Positions 11,924 through 12,474 of a stretch of DNA of 12,474 nt are shown here, piece by piece (the stretch's first letter is position 1; each line of letters opens with the position of its first letter). This DNA comes from Lachnospiraceae bacterium. Its GTDB lineage: Bacteria; Bacillota; Clostridia; Lachnospirales; Lachnospiraceae. The stretch spans positions 1-12,474 of the forward strand of contig JAFSRL010000187.1 in NCBI GenBank assembly GCA_017446125.1. The letters are read 5' to 3'. The notes beneath the pieces were generated by a model that was given only the letters and a program-made list of their open reading frames with translations, searched no databases and was not told the origin of the DNA. Made by a program: the position numbers and the translations under genes.

Positions 11924-12474
11924 TTATTTCTTTAATCCAAGAATCAGTCTGGCCTCATCCGATGTCGCGACCTCAAGGCCATACTCTTCAATCACGCGTC
12001 TTGCACGTTCCACAAACTGAACATTGCTCTTTGCCAGCTCGCCTTTTTTGTAGAAGACATTGTCCTCCATGCCGACACGGATGTGCCCGCCAAGTGCTAC
12101 TGCCGCATACATGGTTTCCATGGCACCCTTGCCTACGCCAAAAGCACTCCATGTAGAGCCGGGTGCAACTCTGTCCATCGTGTTCTTCATGAACACGAGA
12201 TTCTCCGTTGTTGCATCAATGCCACTTGCCACACCCATACAGAACTGGAAATGAAGAGGTGCCTTTAAGAAGCCTTTCTTGAGATAGTATGCGGCATCAT
12301 TAATCATGCCAACATCAAAAACTTCGATTTCGGGCTTGACACTGACTTCCTGCATCTTCAGACCCATCGTTTCTAAAAACTTCGGGTTATTGTTGAAGAC
12401 TCCGAAATACATCCAGTTCATTGTGCCGCAATCATAACTCGCCATCTCGGGTTTGAGTTGGATAAAGGGTGCCA
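11924..12474 (-). CDS. kce: 3-keto-5-aminohexanoate cleavage enzyme, 5' end outside window
   Basis: The C-terminal 183 residues of a BKACE-superfamily (PF05853) enzyme. The frame continues to the right edge upstream of the internal ATG at 12445, reading FIQLKPEMASYDCGTMNW, so the true start is beyond the window; the family is about 275 residues, so about 90 residues with the first zinc-binding histidines are missing. Visible: P-E-M-A-S-x-D-C-G-T-M-N, VKPEIEVFDVGMI, PLHFQFCMGVASGI, STWSAFGVGKGAM, and H-I-R-V-G-M-E-D-N (12059-12085), where the Glu is the usual metal ligand, then VERARRVIEEYGLEVATSDEAR. Known: Kce converts 3-keto-5-aminohexanoate plus acetyl-CoA to L-3-aminobutyryl-CoA and acetoacetate in lysine fermentation; other members of the superfamily act on related beta-keto acids. 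The adjoining atoE supports the lysine reading, but substrate is not proven from a partial sequence. Confidence 0.88.
   Translation of the reverse strand, partial: APFIQLKPEMASYDCGTMNWMYFGVFNNNPKFLETMGLKMQEVSVKPEIEVFDVGMINDAAYYLKKGFLKAPLHFQFCMGVASGIDATTENLVFMKNTMDRVAPGSTWSAFGVGKGAMETMYAAVALGGHIRVGMEDNVFYKKGELAKSNVQFVERARRVIEEYGLEVATSDEARLILGLKK

Noticed and set aside
12445..12447. ATG 12445 as the start of the Kce gene
   Set aside because: The frame upstream stays open to the edge and encodes a family-conserved segment leading into PEMAS, so this Met is internal.

Overview
The window looks like chromosomal DNA of an anaerobic, moderate-GC Firmicute, most likely a Lachnospiraceae-type clostridium. 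The reasons are the strong AGGAGG ribosome binding sites throughout, lipoprotein-anchored solute-binding proteins, a sugar ABC transporter without its own ATPase, a PD-(D/E)XK (Rpn/PDDEXK_2) family gene, and a lysine-fermentation type kce-atoE pair. No rRNA, tRNA, CRISPR array, insertion sequence or phage module is visible. Identifications rest on motif recognition by eye; no database search was possible.

Left part (1-6190). A minus-strand lipoprotein of the ribose-binding (Peripla_BP_4) type runs off the left edge. It is divergent from a large plus-strand membrane protein of the DUF2339 family that carries a Pro/Val/Gln repeat near its N-terminus. The 107-bp divergent gap holds a 6-3-6 palindrome. 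Only 33 bp after the DUF2339 gene begins a sugar ABC importer: a binding lipoprotein and two MalF/MalG-like permeases whose reading frames overlap (TGATG, then ATGA). A very strong GC-rich hairpin sits within the first 15 codons of the first permease. The module ends at a perfect 13-bp terminator hairpin.

Middle (6190-9370). A short intergenic zone holds a possible minus-strand gene remnant, an 11-bp inverted repeat and a good extended -10 promoter. The promoter drives a PD-(D/E)XK transposase/nuclease-family gene whose ribosome binding site may be hidden in a hairpin. A terminator separates it from a convergent secreted lipoprotein built from two tandem copies of a ~90-residue domain. Upstream of that, on the same strand, is a flavin reductase-like protein, which is divergent from a 139-aa helical protein of unknown function.

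Right part (9370-12474). A more AT-rich stretch carries a tight minus-strand pair, DUF4160 then DUF2442, with a clear promoter, preceded by a small 78-aa protein of unknown function that has its own promoter. Upstream of these is a minus-strand operon whose last two genes are 3-keto-5-aminohexanoate cleavage enzyme (5' end outside the window) and an AtoE-type short-chain fatty acid transporter, closed by a wobble-paired terminator. This suggests lysine fermentation toward acetoacetate and butyrate, with transport of the short-chain acid.

Most of the window is ordinary metabolism and transport. The parts most worth checking are the duplicated-domain lipoprotein, the DUF4160-DUF2442-78-aa cluster, the intragenic permease hairpin, and the remnant and inverted repeat near 6200-6320.
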